Source of the DNA: Burkholderiaceae bacterium | GTDB lineage: Bacteria > Pseudomonadota > Gammaproteobacteria > Burkholderiales > Burkholderiaceae_C | Assembly (NCBI GenBank): GCA_024235955.1 | Contig: JACKLJ010000001.1 | Coordinates: forward strand, 1,535,501 to 1,599,500 | Reading direction: 5' to 3' | DNA length: 64,000 bases | Translations under genes and position numbers: made by a program | The notes under the pieces: model-generated | Told to the model about the DNA's origin: nothing | The model's database searches: none | What the model saw: only the letters and a program-made list of their open reading frames with translations | Shown here: piece after piece, positions 1 through 11,429 of the stretch | Numbering within the stretch: the first letter of the stretch is position 1 | Layout: each line of letters opens with the position of its first letter

Positions 1-1341
<1,341 letters not shown>

Positions 1342-1365
1342 TGATCCTGGAATAGACGACTCATC

Positions 1366-2223
1366 GTGAGCATTCCAAAAGTTGGGGCCATCAAGGCTGC
1401 CTTGCTAGACCTACTCCAGGATGGCCGACCTCACTTGCTGCGCGAGTTGGTGCCGGTGCTGGCGCACCGGTTTGAATTGACTCCCGAAGATCTGGCTGTG
1501 CGTCACGCTAGCGGCCCTCTAAAGTTTGAGAATCTGGTGAGGTGGGCACGTCAGCACCTGAAGGACGATGGGACTATCCAAACTCCTGATCGCGGTGTTG
1601 TGCAGATTTCAGAACTGGGGTTGAGGACACTGAATGCTGGAGGTCCCGGATTTCCGGCAACCCGGGCAGCAGAGCCGTTGACTCCTGTTCAATCACCCGA
1701 CGAAGCATTGGATGCGGCTGTCGAACAATTGACAACTCAACTGCGTCTTGATGTGTTGGAGCGAGTGAAGCAAACGACTCCTCAGCAATTTGAGCGTTTG
1801 GTGGTTGATGTGCTGCTCGCCATGGGCTATGGCTTCGACGAATCCTCAGGTCATGTGACGCGCTTTAGCGGCGACGGCGGCATTGATGGTCTTGTCCACG
1901 AGGACAAGCTCGGTCTCAGCACCATCTATATCCAAGCTAAACGCTATACCGAAACCAGCGTAGGAAGGCCTGAAGTACAGCAGTTCTTGGGAGCGCTGAC
2001 TGGCGCTGGCGCGACCAAAGGCGTGTTCATTACTAGCGCCGGATTTTCACGCGAGGCGCGCGATTTCGCGATGCGTTTGCAGAACCAAAAGGTTGCACTG
2101 ATTGATGGCGCGCAACTCGCCCGTCTCATGGTCGAGCATGGGGTTGGCGTTGCCACCGCGAAAACGCTTGCGATTCAACATGTTGATAGTGATTACTTCG
2201 ATGCAGGGTGGGACAAGCCCTGA
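1366..2223 (+). CDS. mrr: Mrr-family type IV restriction endonuclease
   Basis: A 285-residue protein with a winged-helix Mrr N-terminal region (about residues 1-95) and a PD-(D/E)XK Mrr catalytic domain (about 140-270). The catalytic signature is visible as the GDGGIDG loop followed by the strand IYIQAKRY, that is D...QAK. Mrr proteins cut modified DNA. The start is GTG at 1366 with only a weak ribosome site. Codon use is visibly less GC-biased than in the two flanking carboxylase genes, and the gene sits 24 bp after pccB and 27 bp before pccA. This suggests a later insertion into an older operon. No partner methyltransferase is present, as expected for a type IV enzyme. Confidence 0.9.
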   Translation: MSIPKVGAIKAALLDLLQDGRPHLLRELVPVLAHRFELTPEDLAVRHASGPLKFENLVRWARQHLKDDGTIQTPDRGVVQISELGLRTLNAGGPGFPATRAAEPLTPVQSPDEALDAAVEQLTTQLRLDVLERVKQTTPQQFERLVVDVLLAMGYGFDESSGHVTRFSGDGGIDGLVHEDKLGLSTIYIQAKRYTETSVGRPEVQQFLGALTGAGATKGVFITSAGFSREARDFAMRLQNQKVALIDGAQLARLMVEHGVGVATAKTLAIQHVDSDYFDAGWDKP

Positions 2224-2250
2224 TCGTCCAATGATTTAAAGGAAGCCGCT

Positions 2251-4311
<2,061 letters not shown>

Positions 4312-4370
4312 GAGCAGGCGCGCCTCGCCACTGGGTGCGCGCTTGTCCCGGCTGAGTGTGGCAGGTAAGA

Positions 4371-4386
4371 TATAACGGTTGTTATA
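4371..4386. promoter_or_regulatory. Palindromic operator of the AbrB/Doc toxin-antitoxin operon
   Basis: A perfect inverted repeat, TATAAC and GTTATA separated by GGTT, lies 28 bp upstream of the antitoxin start and overlaps a plausible -10 region (TAAGAT/TATAAC). Toxin-antitoxin operons are usually autorepressed through such palindromes. The role is inferred. Confidence 0.6.
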
Positions 4387-4413
4387 ACTCGCCAGCCCCC
4401 CACGGAGCCCGCC

Positions 4414-4647
4414 ATGTCCACGTCCGTCGCCCTCAAGCTCACCCAGATCGGCAATTCCGTGGGCGTCATCCTGCCCAAGGAGGTGCTGGCCCGGCTGAAG
4501 GTGCAGAAGGGCGATTCGCTGTTCGTCACCGACCTGCCGGACGGCGTGGCGCTGCGGCCATACGACCAGGAATTCGCCGAGCAGATGGAGACCGCGCGCG
4601 AGATCATGCGCGAATACCGCGACGTGCTGCGCGAACTGGCCAAATGA
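4414..4647 (+). CDS. AbrB/MazE-type antitoxin
   Basis: A 77-residue protein with the AbrB/MazE swapped-hairpin DNA-binding fold at its N-terminus (LTQIGNSVGVILPKEVLARL, then KGDSLFV) and an acidic helical C-terminal tail that would bind the toxin. It is translationally coupled to the downstream Doc toxin (ATGA overlap). It is expected to neutralise the toxin and repress its own operon through the palindrome at 4371-4386. An AbrB antitoxin paired with a Doc toxin differs from the classic Phd/Doc arrangement of phage P1 but is a known combination. Confidence 0.88.
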   Translation: MSTSVALKLTQIGNSVGVILPKEVLARLKVQKGDSLFVTDLPDGVALRPYDQEFAEQMETAREIMREYRDVLRELAK

Positions 4648-5042
4648 GTTCCGCCAACGAGACCTGGCGCTGGCTCCCGGCCCAGGTGCTCGTTTCCATC
4701 CACGACGAGCAGCTGTCGGAACACGGTGGCGCAGCAGGTCTGCGTGACGAAGGTTTGTTTGAATCGGCTTTGGCCCGCCCGCGCCAACTGGCGACCTACG
4801 GAGAGCCGGATGTGGTGGAACTGGCCGCTGCCTACGCTTTTGGCCTGGTTCGCAACCACCCTTTCGTGGACGGCAACAAGCGCACGGCCTTCATTGCAGC
4901 GCAGTTGTTTCTGCGACTCAACGGTCATCGCATCAACGCGCCGCACGTCGACTGCGTGTTGACCACCCTGGCCCTGGCCGCGGGCGACATCGACGAAGCC
5001 GCTTTCGCCGCCTGGCTGCGCAGCCACCTGCAGGCGCGCTGA
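4644..5042 (+). CDS. doc: Doc-type (Fic fold) toxin, death-on-curing family
   Basis: A 132-residue protein carrying the Fic/Doc active-site motif HPFVDGNKRTA, within the HxFx(D/A)GNKR consensus. Doc proteins phosphorylate EF-Tu, whereas larger Fic proteins usually AMPylate; the small size and the AbrB antitoxin favour Doc. The ATG at 4644 overlaps the antitoxin TGA by four bases, which fixes the start. An upstream in-frame extension exists but would read through the antitoxin gene and is rejected. Confidence 0.9.
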   Translation: MSSANETWRWLPAQVLVSIHDEQLSEHGGAAGLRDEGLFESALARPRQLATYGEPDVVELAAAYAFGLVRNHPFVDGNKRTAFIAAQLFLRLNGHRINAPHVDCVLTTLALAAGDIDEAAFAAWLRSHLQAR

Positions 5043-5059
5043 TCCGGGGCGGTAGCGGC

Positions 5060-5347
5060 GTGCCCATGCTCAAGCTCCCCGTCCACGCCACGCCGGGCGC
5101 CAAGCGCACCGAGGCGGCGGGCGCGCACGGCGACGCGCTGCGCGTGCGGCTGGGCGCGCCGCCGGTGGATGGCAAGGCCAACGCGGCGCTGATCGCCTGG
5201 GCGGCCAAGGCCTTCGGGGTGCCGAAGAGCGCGGTGGAACTGCTGCACGGAGCGGCCGGGCGGCAGAAGGTGCTGGGCGTGCGGTTCGATTCCGAAGAAG
5301 CCCTGCGTGCGGCGCAGGCGCAGGTGCAGACGTGGATGCAGGGGTGA
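5060..5347 (+). CDS. DUF167 (YggU) family protein
   Basis: A 95-residue protein matching the YggU/DUF167 family (KLPVHATPGAKRTEA, LRVRLGAPPVDGKANAALI, KSAVELLHGAAGRQK). The family is widespread and its function is not established. The start is GTG at 5060 or ATG at 5066. The gene ends in TGATG, overlapping the likely start of the next gene by one base, so the two are probably co-translated. Confidence 0.88.
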   Translation: MPMLKLPVHATPGAKRTEAAGAHGDALRVRLGAPPVDGKANAALIAWAAKAFGVPKSAVELLHGAAGRQKVLGVRFDSEEALRAAQAQVQTWMQG

Positions 5348-6561
5348 TGGCCAACCCTCTCAGAAATGCTATTGGGTTGATAGCTGCCTGCGCCCGCCGT
5401 GCCTGGGCCGGAGGCCCAAAAGACTTGAAAAATCCCGCACCATCGCGAACCCCTGGCTGGCGGGCCGCGCTGCGTGCCGCGGTGCTGGGTGCGGCGCTCG
5501 GGCTGGCGGCGCTGCCGACCGTGGCGCAGCGTGTGCCCGCGGCGCCGTTAGCCGCGGCACCAGAGGCCGCCCTGCTGGTGCCCGGCGCGCCGGCGCGCAC
5601 CGCCGTCGATGCGGCGCGCGAGGCCCGCGCCTTTGCCGGCCTGGCCGCGCGCATCGAGCGCGAGCAGACCGACGTGCGCAGCGTGGTCGTGCTGCGCCAG
5701 GGTCACCTAGCCTTCGAGTACCACCGCGCGCCCTGGACGGCCGCCAGCCTGCACGACACCCAGTCCGTCACCAAGAGCGTGCTGGGCATCCTGACCGGCA
5801 TGGCGCTGGCCGACGGCACCCTCAAGCGGCTGGATCAGCCCGTGGCCGTGCGCCTGCCCGAGCTGGCGCGCGGCAACCCCGATCCGCGCGCCGCGCAGCT
5901 GCGCTTTTCGCACCTGCTGACCATGACCGCCGGCTGGGGCGGCCTGCAGACCAGCCGGCGCGACCGCGACGACGACCTGGCCTGGCTCACGCGCCGCCCC
6001 TTCGTGGCCGCGCCGGGCACGCAGTTCGCCTACGACAACGGCGCCGCCAACCTGCTGGCGCTGGCGCTGGAACGCATGCTGGGCCAGCCGGTGTCGGCCT
6101 ATGCGCGCGAGCGGCTGTTCGAGCCGCTGGGCATCCGCCGTTTCGAATGGGCGCAGGGCGGCCACGGGCACGACCTGGGCGCGCTGGGGCTCAGGCTGAG
6201 CACGCGCGACATGGCGCTGATCGGCCAGCTCATGCTGCAGGAAGGGCGCTGGGGCAGCCGGCAGCTGCTGCCGCGCGACTTTGCCCGCGCCGCCACCGAG
6301 CGCCAGAACGCCGGCGGCCCGCCGGTGGACACGGCCTACGGCTATCTGTGGTGGGTGGCGCCCACCGCGCCGGGCCGTAAGGCCGAACGCCGCACCTTCA
6401 TGGCCAGCGGCCACGGCGGCCAGTGGATCTGGGTCTACCCGCCGCTCGATCTGGTGGTGGCCGCCGCCTCCGGCACCTCACCGGCCAGCATGGCGCGCGG
6501 CCAGGCCATCACGCTGATCCGCAAGGACATCGTGCAGGCCGTGCGCGCCCTTGGCCGCTGA
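5347..6561 (+). CDS. Serine hydrolase of the beta-lactamase / class C penicillin-binding protein family
   Basis: A 404-residue protein when started at the ATG at 5347, which overlaps the previous stop. The class C serine hydrolase motifs are present: SVTK (Ser-x-x-Lys) near residue 143, the YDNG equivalent of Tyr-x-Asn, and HGGQ near the C-terminus in place of KTG. A signal peptide (LRAAVLGAALGLAALPTVAQ) suggests export to the periplasm. The N-terminal 35 residues before it are unusual because they are encoded by a copy of the dispersed repeat (5379-5431). The true substrate (beta-lactam, ester or peptide) is unknown. Confidence 0.85.
   Translation: MANPLRNAIGLIAACARRAWAGGPKDLKNPAPSRTPGWRAALRAAVLGAALGLAALPTVAQRVPAAPLAAAPEAALLVPGAPARTAVDAAREARAFAGLAARIEREQTDVRSVVVLRQGHLAFEYHRAPWTAASLHDTQSVTKSVLGILTGMALADGTLKRLDQPVAVRLPELARGNPDPRAAQLRFSHLLTMTAGWGGLQTSRRDRDDDLAWLTRRPFVAAPGTQFAYDNGAANLLALALERMLGQPVSAYARERLFEPLGIRRFEWAQGGHGHDLGALGLRLSTRDMALIGQLMLQEGRWGSRQLLPRDFARAATERQNAGGPPVDTAYGYLWWVAPTAPGRKAERRTFMASGHGGQWIWVYPPLDLVVAAASGTSPASMARGQAITLIRKDIVQAVRALGR
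5379..5431 (+). repeat. Dispersed repeat, copy 1 (inside the serine hydrolase N-terminus)
   Basis: Contains the 20-base core GATAGCTGCCTGCGCCCGCC followed by a diverged distal half ending AGACTTGAAAA. It is read in frame as the start of the serine hydrolase (LIAACARR). Confidence 0.8.
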
Positions 6562-6614
6562 ACTGGCCCAGGCCCCGGTTTTGGGGTTAAGCTGGCATCC
6601 AAGGAGTAACAACC

Positions 6615-6878
6615 ATGTCCCAAACACCTTCGCAAGACCCGAAGCCCGGCGCCAAGCCGGGCGAGCAGCACCCGAGCGAGCTGGAAACCTCGGTCGAGAC
6701 CATGGCCGCTGAAGTGATGGCCGGATTCGGCCTGCAACAGCCCGAATCCGAGGTGCCGCTGGAAGAGGTCGCCAAGCTCGACGAGCTCAACGCGCAGCAG
6801 CCGCTGTCGGACGAAGAGCTGGCCCGCCAGGCCCTGGAGGCCGGCGGCGACGACAACGACCCCGCCACACCGGAATGA
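6615..6878 (+). CDS. Small acidic hypothetical protein
   Basis: An 87-residue protein with a strong ribosome site (AAGGAG, 6600-6605) ahead of the ATG at 6615. It is rich in Glu, Asp, Pro and Gln, has no membrane segment or signal peptide, and is probably largely disordered at both ends. I do not recognise a family. It is followed 13 bp later by the VOC gene on the same strand, so the two may share a transcript. Confidence 0.7.
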   Translation: MSQTPSQDPKPGAKPGEQHPSELETSVETMAAEVMAGFGLQQPESEVPLEEVAKLDELNAQQPLSDEELARQALEAGGDDNDPATPE

Positions 6879-6891
6879 AGGGCGCGCGAGC

Positions 6892-7368
6892 ATGAGCCAA
6901 CGTCCCTTCCGGGTGCTGGGCATCCAGCAGATTGCCATCGGCGGGCCGGACAAGCAGCGCCTGCAGAAACTCTGGGTCGACATGCTCGGCCTGCAGGTCA
7001 CCGGCACCTTCCGCAGCGAGCGCGAGAACGTCGACGAGGACATCTGCGCCATGGGCACGGGCCCGCACAAGGTCGAGGTCGACCTGATGCAGCCGCTCGA
7101 CCCCGAGAAGAAACCCGCGGTGCACGCCACGCCGCTCAACCACGTGGGCCTGTGGATCGACGACCTGCCCAGGGCCGTGGAATGGCTTGGCGCCAACGGC
7201 GTGCGCTTCGCCCCCGGCGGCATCCGCAAGGGCGCGGCGGGCTACGACATCACCTTCCTGCACCCCAAGTCGAACGACGAATTCCCGATCGCGGGGGAGG
7301 GCGTGCTGATCGAGCTGGTGCAGGCACCGCCCGAGGTGATTCAAGCCTTTTCGGCCTCCAGCCCTTGA
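6892..7368 (+). CDS. VOC (glyoxalase-fold) protein, candidate methylmalonyl-CoA epimerase
   Basis: A 158-residue vicinal-oxygen-chelate protein. Two metal-ligand positions of the epimerase/glyoxalase group are visible: His84 in LNHVGLWIDD and Glu141 in GVLIELVQ. The N-terminal position that usually carries His reads IQQIAIGG, so Gln stands there. A methylmalonyl-CoA epimerase would act directly after propionyl-CoA carboxylase, whose genes are about 3 kb upstream, but other VOC activities are equally possible on sequence alone. The last codons and the stop (VIQAFSASSP) are provided by a dispersed repeat copy. Confidence 0.75.
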   Translation: MSQRPFRVLGIQQIAIGGPDKQRLQKLWVDMLGLQVTGTFRSERENVDEDICAMGTGPHKVEVDLMQPLDPEKKPAVHATPLNHVGLWIDDLPRAVEWLGANGVRFAPGGIRKGAAGYDITFLHPKSNDEFPIAGEGVLIELVQAPPEVIQAFSASSP

Positions 7369-7392
7369 ATGGCGGGCGCAGGCAGCTATTGA
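7341..7392 (-). repeat. Dispersed repeat, copy 2
   Basis: Well-conserved copy in the opposite orientation: TTCAAG, TCGGCCTCCAGCCCTTGAA, then GGCGGGCGCAGGCAGCTATT. It supplies the 3' end and stop codon of the VOC gene. Confidence 0.85.
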
Positions 7393-7668
7393 AAGCATAG
7401 CTATCTGAAGCTGCCTGCGGGATGCCCTGCGGCGGCGCTCCGTCCGACGAGGACGCCAGAGCCGCCGGGGGCGGGGCGTTCTGCCTCATATCGGGCTCGC
7501 CACCTTCCTGTTCCCGCCGCCTCCTGGAGGCGGCTCTTGGACGCCCGTCGAGTGCCCATCAGGGTGCGCTGCGCCAGTCCCCCATGCACCGTCTGACCGG
7601 CAAGCCACGCCGGCCGGCTCAATCATGCGTGTGTGACGCAATGATGACCCTGGCCAAATAGTGGCTTT
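7393..7668. other. Non-coding stretch between the VOC gene and the efflux operon
   Basis: No convincing gene is seen. It contains a perfect 9-bp hairpin, GCCGCCTCC and GGAGGCGGC (7516-7534), of unknown role. The regulatory region of the marR gene follows at 7669. Confidence 0.5.
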
Positions 7669-7694
7669 GCAAATATTGCGTTGACAATATTTGC
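7669..7694. promoter_or_regulatory. Probable MarR operator
   Basis: A perfect inverted repeat with 10-bp arms, GCAAATATTG and CAATATTTGC, separated by six bases, with a further GCAAATA half-site at 7699. It overlaps the predicted -35 box of the marR promoter, so binding would block transcription. MarR-family sites are typically AT-rich palindromes of this size. Confidence 0.7.
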
Positions 7695-7709
7695 AGTAGC
7701 AAATAAATT
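7681..7709 (+). promoter_or_regulatory. Predicted promoter of the marR-efflux operon
   Basis: A consensus -35 TTGACA (7681-7686) and a -10 like TAAATT (7704-7709) with 17-bp spacing, overlapping the palindrome above. It is about 70 bp upstream of the marR start. Confidence 0.6.
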
Positions 7710-7781
7710 TCGGGGCCTTCGCTGACGTGCTGGACATCCGGGCGCGCGGCGAGCAGCTTTTTCAGCTTCTTCCCATCTGCC

Positions 7782-8321
7782 ATGACTTCCGTTGCCAAAA
7801 CCACGGCGCCTGCGTCCTCGCCGAGCGGCTGCCCGCTTGCCGCGGCCGAACCGCTCTTCAAACCCGAGGGCTTTTCGCCCGAGCAGAGCGTGCTTTACAT
7901 GCTCAAGCGCGCCATGACGGGCCTGGGCCAGACCGTCAACCGCGAGATGGCCATGGAAGACCCGACGCTGCCCCAATGGCTGCCGCTGTTCAAGGTCTGG
8001 AAGGGCGACGCCAACACCGTGGCCGAGCTGGCGCGCGTCTGCACCATCGACGTCAGCACCATGACGCGCCTGCTCGACCGGCTAGAAAAGAAGGGCCTGG
8101 TCAGGCGCGAGCGCTGCGAGACCGACCGCCGCGTGGTGCGCATCTCGCTCACGCCCGAAGGCCAGGCCGTGGCCGAGCGCGTGCCCGAGGTGCTGTGCGC
8201 CGTCTACAACCGTGCGCTGCAGGGCTTTACCGCCGACGAATGGGCGCAGCTGCGATCGCTGCTGCTGCGCCTGGCCGAGCGCGCCGAAGCCATGGCCCAG
8301 GAACCCGGAGCCCCAGCATGA
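7782..8321 (+). CDS. MarR-family transcriptional regulator of the efflux operon
   Basis: A 179-residue MarR-type winged-helix protein. The recognition helix region TIDVSTMTRLLDRLEKKGL and the wing (RRERCETDRRVVRISLTPEG) are clear. It heads an operon encoding an outer-membrane factor, a membrane fusion protein and a DHA2 transporter, the arrangement of the EmrR-EmrAB system. It probably represses the operon through the palindrome at 7669-7694 and is released by small aromatic ligands. The stop codon overlaps the next start (ATGA). Confidence 0.9.
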   Translation: MTSVAKTTAPASSPSGCPLAAAEPLFKPEGFSPEQSVLYMLKRAMTGLGQTVNREMAMEDPTLPQWLPLFKVWKGDANTVAELARVCTIDVSTMTRLLDRLEKKGLVRRERCETDRRVVRISLTPEGQAVAERVPEVLCAVYNRALQGFTADEWAQLRSLLLRLAERAEAMAQEPGAPA

Positions 8322-9823
8322 AGCCGTCCCAACCTTCCTCCTTCCTCGCCGCGCGCGGCACCCGGCTGGTGGCGGCCGCCGCCACGCTGGCTCTGCTGGC
8401 CGCCTGCGCCGACACCCAGGGCATCCGCCCGCAGGCCCATTTGACCGACGCCGCCGCGCTCGGCCTGCCCGCCAGCCAGGGCCAGAGCCTGGCGCCGGCC
8501 GCCGACTGGTGGACGGCCCTGGGCGATCCACAGCTCGACCGCCTGGTGGCCCAGGCGCTGGCCGGCAACCCCAATCTGCGCGTGGCAGCGGCCCGCGTGG
8601 CCAAGGCGCGCTCGGCCGAGGTGATCGCCAAGTCCGCCTACTACCCGCAGGTGAACGGCTCGCTCGATCTGAACCGCCAGCGCTTCTCCGAGAACTACAT
8701 CTACCCCGCGCCGCTGGGCGGCTCGGTGCAGAACCTGGGCACGCTGCAGCTGAACGGAGGCTGGGAACTGGATTTCTTCGGCAAGCACGAAGGTGCGCTG
8801 GATGCCGCCATCGGCCAGATCCGCGCCGCCGAGGCCGAGGCCGACGCCGCCCGCGTGCTGCTGGCCGCCAACGTGGTCAAGGCCTACGTGCAGTGGGCCC
8901 GCGTGAACGACCAGTACCAGCTGGCCCAGCGCACGCTGAGCCAGCGCCAGAGCATGCTGCAGCTGGTGCAGGACCGCGTGAAGGCCGGGCTCGACAACCA
9001 GCTCGAGGTGCGCCAGAACGAAACCAACCGCGCCGACACCCGCACCAGCATCGCCGCGCTGGAGCAGCAGCAATTTGCGGCCCGCAACGCGCTGGCTGCC
9101 TTGCTGGGCCAGCCGCGCCTGGCGGACGACGTGAAGCCGCCGCAGCTGAGCCAGTTCAAGACCCTGACCGTGCCCACCGAGCTGCATGCCGACTGGCTGG
9201 CGCGCCGCGCCGACATCAGCGCCGCGCGCTGGCGCGTGGAAGCCGCCAAAGGCGAGGTCCAGGTGGCGCGCGCGCAGTTCTACCCCAACATCAACCTGGC
9301 GGCCTTCCTGGGCTTCCAGAGCCTGGGTTTCGACAACCTGATCAAGGGCGGCAGCTTCCAGTGGGGCGTTGGCCCGGCCGTGCGCCTGCCGATCTTCGAG
9401 GCCGGCAAGCTGCGCGCCAACCTGGCCGCCAAGAGCGCGGATGTCGACGCCGCCATCGAGAGCTACAACGCCGCCGTGATCGACGCCATGCGCGAAACCG
9501 CCGACCAGGCGCAGGCCGTGCAGTCGGTCGCCCGCCAGCAGCAGGAACAGGCCCATGCCCTCAGCGCCGCCGAGGCCGCCTGGGACATCGCCCAGCAACG
9601 CTACAAGGCTGGCCTGGGCACCTACCTCAACGTGCTCAGCGCCGAAACCGCCGTGCTGGGCCAGCGCCGCCAGCAGGTGGACCTGGCCGCGCAGGCCGTC
9701 AGCGCCCAGATCGGCCTGACCCAGGCCATGGGCGGCGGCTGGCAGCCCACGGCCGAGGAGGCCGCGCTGCCCGCAGCCCAGGCGGTGCCTGACGGCGCTC
9801 CGTCCCAGACCGCTGCGCGCTGA
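8318..9823 (+). CDS. Outer-membrane efflux lipoprotein (TolC/OprM/NodT family)
   Basis: A 501-residue outer-membrane factor. The ATG at 8318 overlaps the marR stop, and the N-terminus is a lipoprotein signal (TLALLAAC) with the acylated Cys in the lipobox LAAC. Two OEP repeats follow, with the typical coiled-coil and beta-barrel signatures (DPQLDRLVAQAL, ELDFFGK, AAFLGFQ, VGPAVRLPIFEAGKL, RYKAGLGTYLNVL). It would form the exit duct of the EmrAB-like pump encoded downstream. Confidence 0.92.
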   Translation: MKPSQPSSFLAARGTRLVAAAATLALLAACADTQGIRPQAHLTDAAALGLPASQGQSLAPAADWWTALGDPQLDRLVAQALAGNPNLRVAAARVAKARSAEVIAKSAYYPQVNGSLDLNRQRFSENYIYPAPLGGSVQNLGTLQLNGGWELDFFGKHEGALDAAIGQIRAAEAEADAARVLLAANVVKAYVQWARVNDQYQLAQRTLSQRQSMLQLVQDRVKAGLDNQLEVRQNETNRADTRTSIAALEQQQFAARNALAALLGQPRLADDVKPPQLSQFKTLTVPTELHADWLARRADISAARWRVEAAKGEVQVARAQFYPNINLAAFLGFQSLGFDNLIKGGSFQWGVGPAVRLPIFEAGKLRANLAAKSADVDAAIESYNAAVIDAMRETADQAQAVQSVARQQQEQAHALSAAEAAWDIAQQRYKAGLGTYLNVLSAETAVLGQRRQQVDLAAQAVSAQIGLTQAMGGGWQPTAEEAALPAAQAVPDGAPSQTAAR

Positions 9824-9877
9824 CGCCGGCGCGCCAACCCCACCGCATTCATCCGTACACGCAGGAAGTCAAGAACA

Positions 9878-11275
9878 ATGTCCAACAACACGCCTGATAC
9901 CGCCCCGCGCGCGCCGGCTGCTCCTGAAAACGCAGCGAGCGTGCAGGTCGAGAACGCACCGCCCTCGCGCCGCATGAACCCCAAGCGCAAGCGCGCGCTG
10001 ATGGCCGTGGCCAGCATCGTGGTACTGGCCGGCCTGGGCTGGGCGGCCTACGACTGGCTGGTGCTGAGCCACTACGAGGAAACCGACAACGCCTACGTGC
10101 AGGGCAACGTGATCCAGATCACCCCGCAGGTGGGCGGCACCGTGACCGCCATCTACGCCGACGAGACCGATCCGGTCAAGGTCGGCCAGCCGCTGGTCAA
10201 GCTGGACCCGGCCGATGCCGACGTGGCGCTGGCCCAGGCCGAGGCCGCGCTCGGCCAGGCGGTGCGCCAGGTGCGCACGCTGTACGCCAACAACGGCTCG
10301 CTGTCGGCGCAGATCAAGCTGCGCGAGGCCGACGTGGCCAAGGCCCGCAGCCAGCTCGCCACCGCCGAGCAGGACCTGGCGCGGCGCCAGGGTCTGGCCG
10401 GTGGCGGCGCGGTGTCGGGCGAGGAGCTGTCGCACGCCCGCGCCCAGGTCACGGCCGCGCAGAGCGTGCTGGCCGCCGCGCAGGCCGGCGTGGTCGCCGC
10501 GCGCGAGCAGCTGGTCAGCAACCAGGCACTCACCGACGGCACGCCGGTGGAGCAGCACCCCAGCGTGCTGGCCGCCGCCGCCAAGCTGAGGGAAGCGTGG
10601 ATGACCGCGCACCGCATGGCGCTGCCGGCACCGGTGAGCGGCTACGTGAGCAAGCGCACCGTGCAGCTCGGCCAGCGCGTGGCGCCCGGTTCCCCGCTGA
10701 TGGCCGTGGTGCCGCTCGACCAGCTCTGGGTGGACGCCAACTTCAAGGAAAACCAGCTGCGCACCATCCGCGTAGGCCAGCCGGCCACGCTGACGGCCGA
10801 CGTGTACGGCAAGAAGGTGGTCTACAAGGGCACCGTCACGGGCCTCGGCATCGCCACCGGCGCGGCCTCGGCCCTGCTGCCGGCGCAGAACGCCACCGGC
10901 AACTGGATCAAGGTGGTGCAGCGCGTGCCGGTGCGCATCGCGCTGGACAAGCAGCAGCTGGCCGACCACCCGCTGCGCGTGGGCCTGTCGATGCTGGTCG
11001 AGGTGGACATCCAGGACCAGAACGGCTCCGAGCTCACCGCCGCCCCGCGCAGCGAGCCGCTGGCGCAGACCCAGGTGTTCGCCCAGGACGACCAGGGCGC
11101 CGAGGCGCTGATCCGCCGCATCGTGGCGCAGAACATGGGCCGCCCGGTGCCCGCCGAAACGCCCGCCAAGGGCGCGCCGGCATCGCCTGCGTCCCCGGCC
11201 TCGCCGGTCAGCGCAGCCCACCCCGAGCACCAGGTGCGCGCCGCCGCCGGCCGGGTGGCGCGCCAGCCGGTCTGA
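9878..11275 (+). CDS. emrA: HlyD/EmrA-type membrane fusion protein
   Basis: A 465-residue periplasmic adaptor with one N-terminal membrane segment (ALMAVASIVVLAGLGWAAYDW), the signature ETDNAYVQGNVIQITPQVGG, a long alpha-helical hairpin, a lipoyl/beta-barrel region (MALPAPVSGYVSKRTVQLGQ, WVDANFKENQL) and a Pro/Ala-rich C-terminal tail. It links the inner-membrane DHA2 transporter to the outer-membrane factor. The C-terminal tail after residue 430 is low complexity and longer than in E. coli EmrA. Confidence 0.92.
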   Translation: MSNNTPDTAPRAPAAPENAASVQVENAPPSRRMNPKRKRALMAVASIVVLAGLGWAAYDWLVLSHYEETDNAYVQGNVIQITPQVGGTVTAIYADETDPVKVGQPLVKLDPADADVALAQAEAALGQAVRQVRTLYANNGSLSAQIKLREADVAKARSQLATAEQDLARRQGLAGGGAVSGEELSHARAQVTAAQSVLAAAQAGVVAAREQLVSNQALTDGTPVEQHPSVLAAAAKLREAWMTAHRMALPAPVSGYVSKRTVQLGQRVAPGSPLMAVVPLDQLWVDANFKENQLRTIRVGQPATLTADVYGKKVVYKGTVTGLGIATGAASALLPAQNATGNWIKVVQRVPVRIALDKQQLADHPLRVGLSMLVEVDIQDQNGSELTAAPRSEPLAQTQVFAQDDQGAEALIRRIVAQNMGRPVPAETPAKGAPASPASPASPVSAAHPEHQVRAAAGRVARQPV

Positions 11276-11309
11276 GGGCCGGTACGGCCCGTCAGAGAAC
11301 TCCTGAATC

Positions 11310-11361
11310 CATAGCTGGTTGCGCCCGCCAGATGACGGCCAGAAGGCTTTTTGACCATGAA
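11310..11361 (+). repeat. Dispersed repeat, copy 3
   Basis: Diverged copy between emrA and emrB: ATAGCTGGTTGCGCCCGCC and the distal half ending TTTTTGACCATGAAA. It lies inside the operon's intergenic gap and could form structure in the mRNA. Confidence 0.8.
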
Positions 11362-11429
11362 ACCGTGGTGAACCGCGGGCGCCGCCCCTGTGGCGCGCCC
11401 GGCGCCACGCCCGCACCGAAATCCACGCC

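Noticed and set aside
8204..9598. Long minus-strand frame opposite the outer-membrane factor gene
   Set aside because: Shadow of the outer-membrane factor gene; no ribosome site and no family resemblance.
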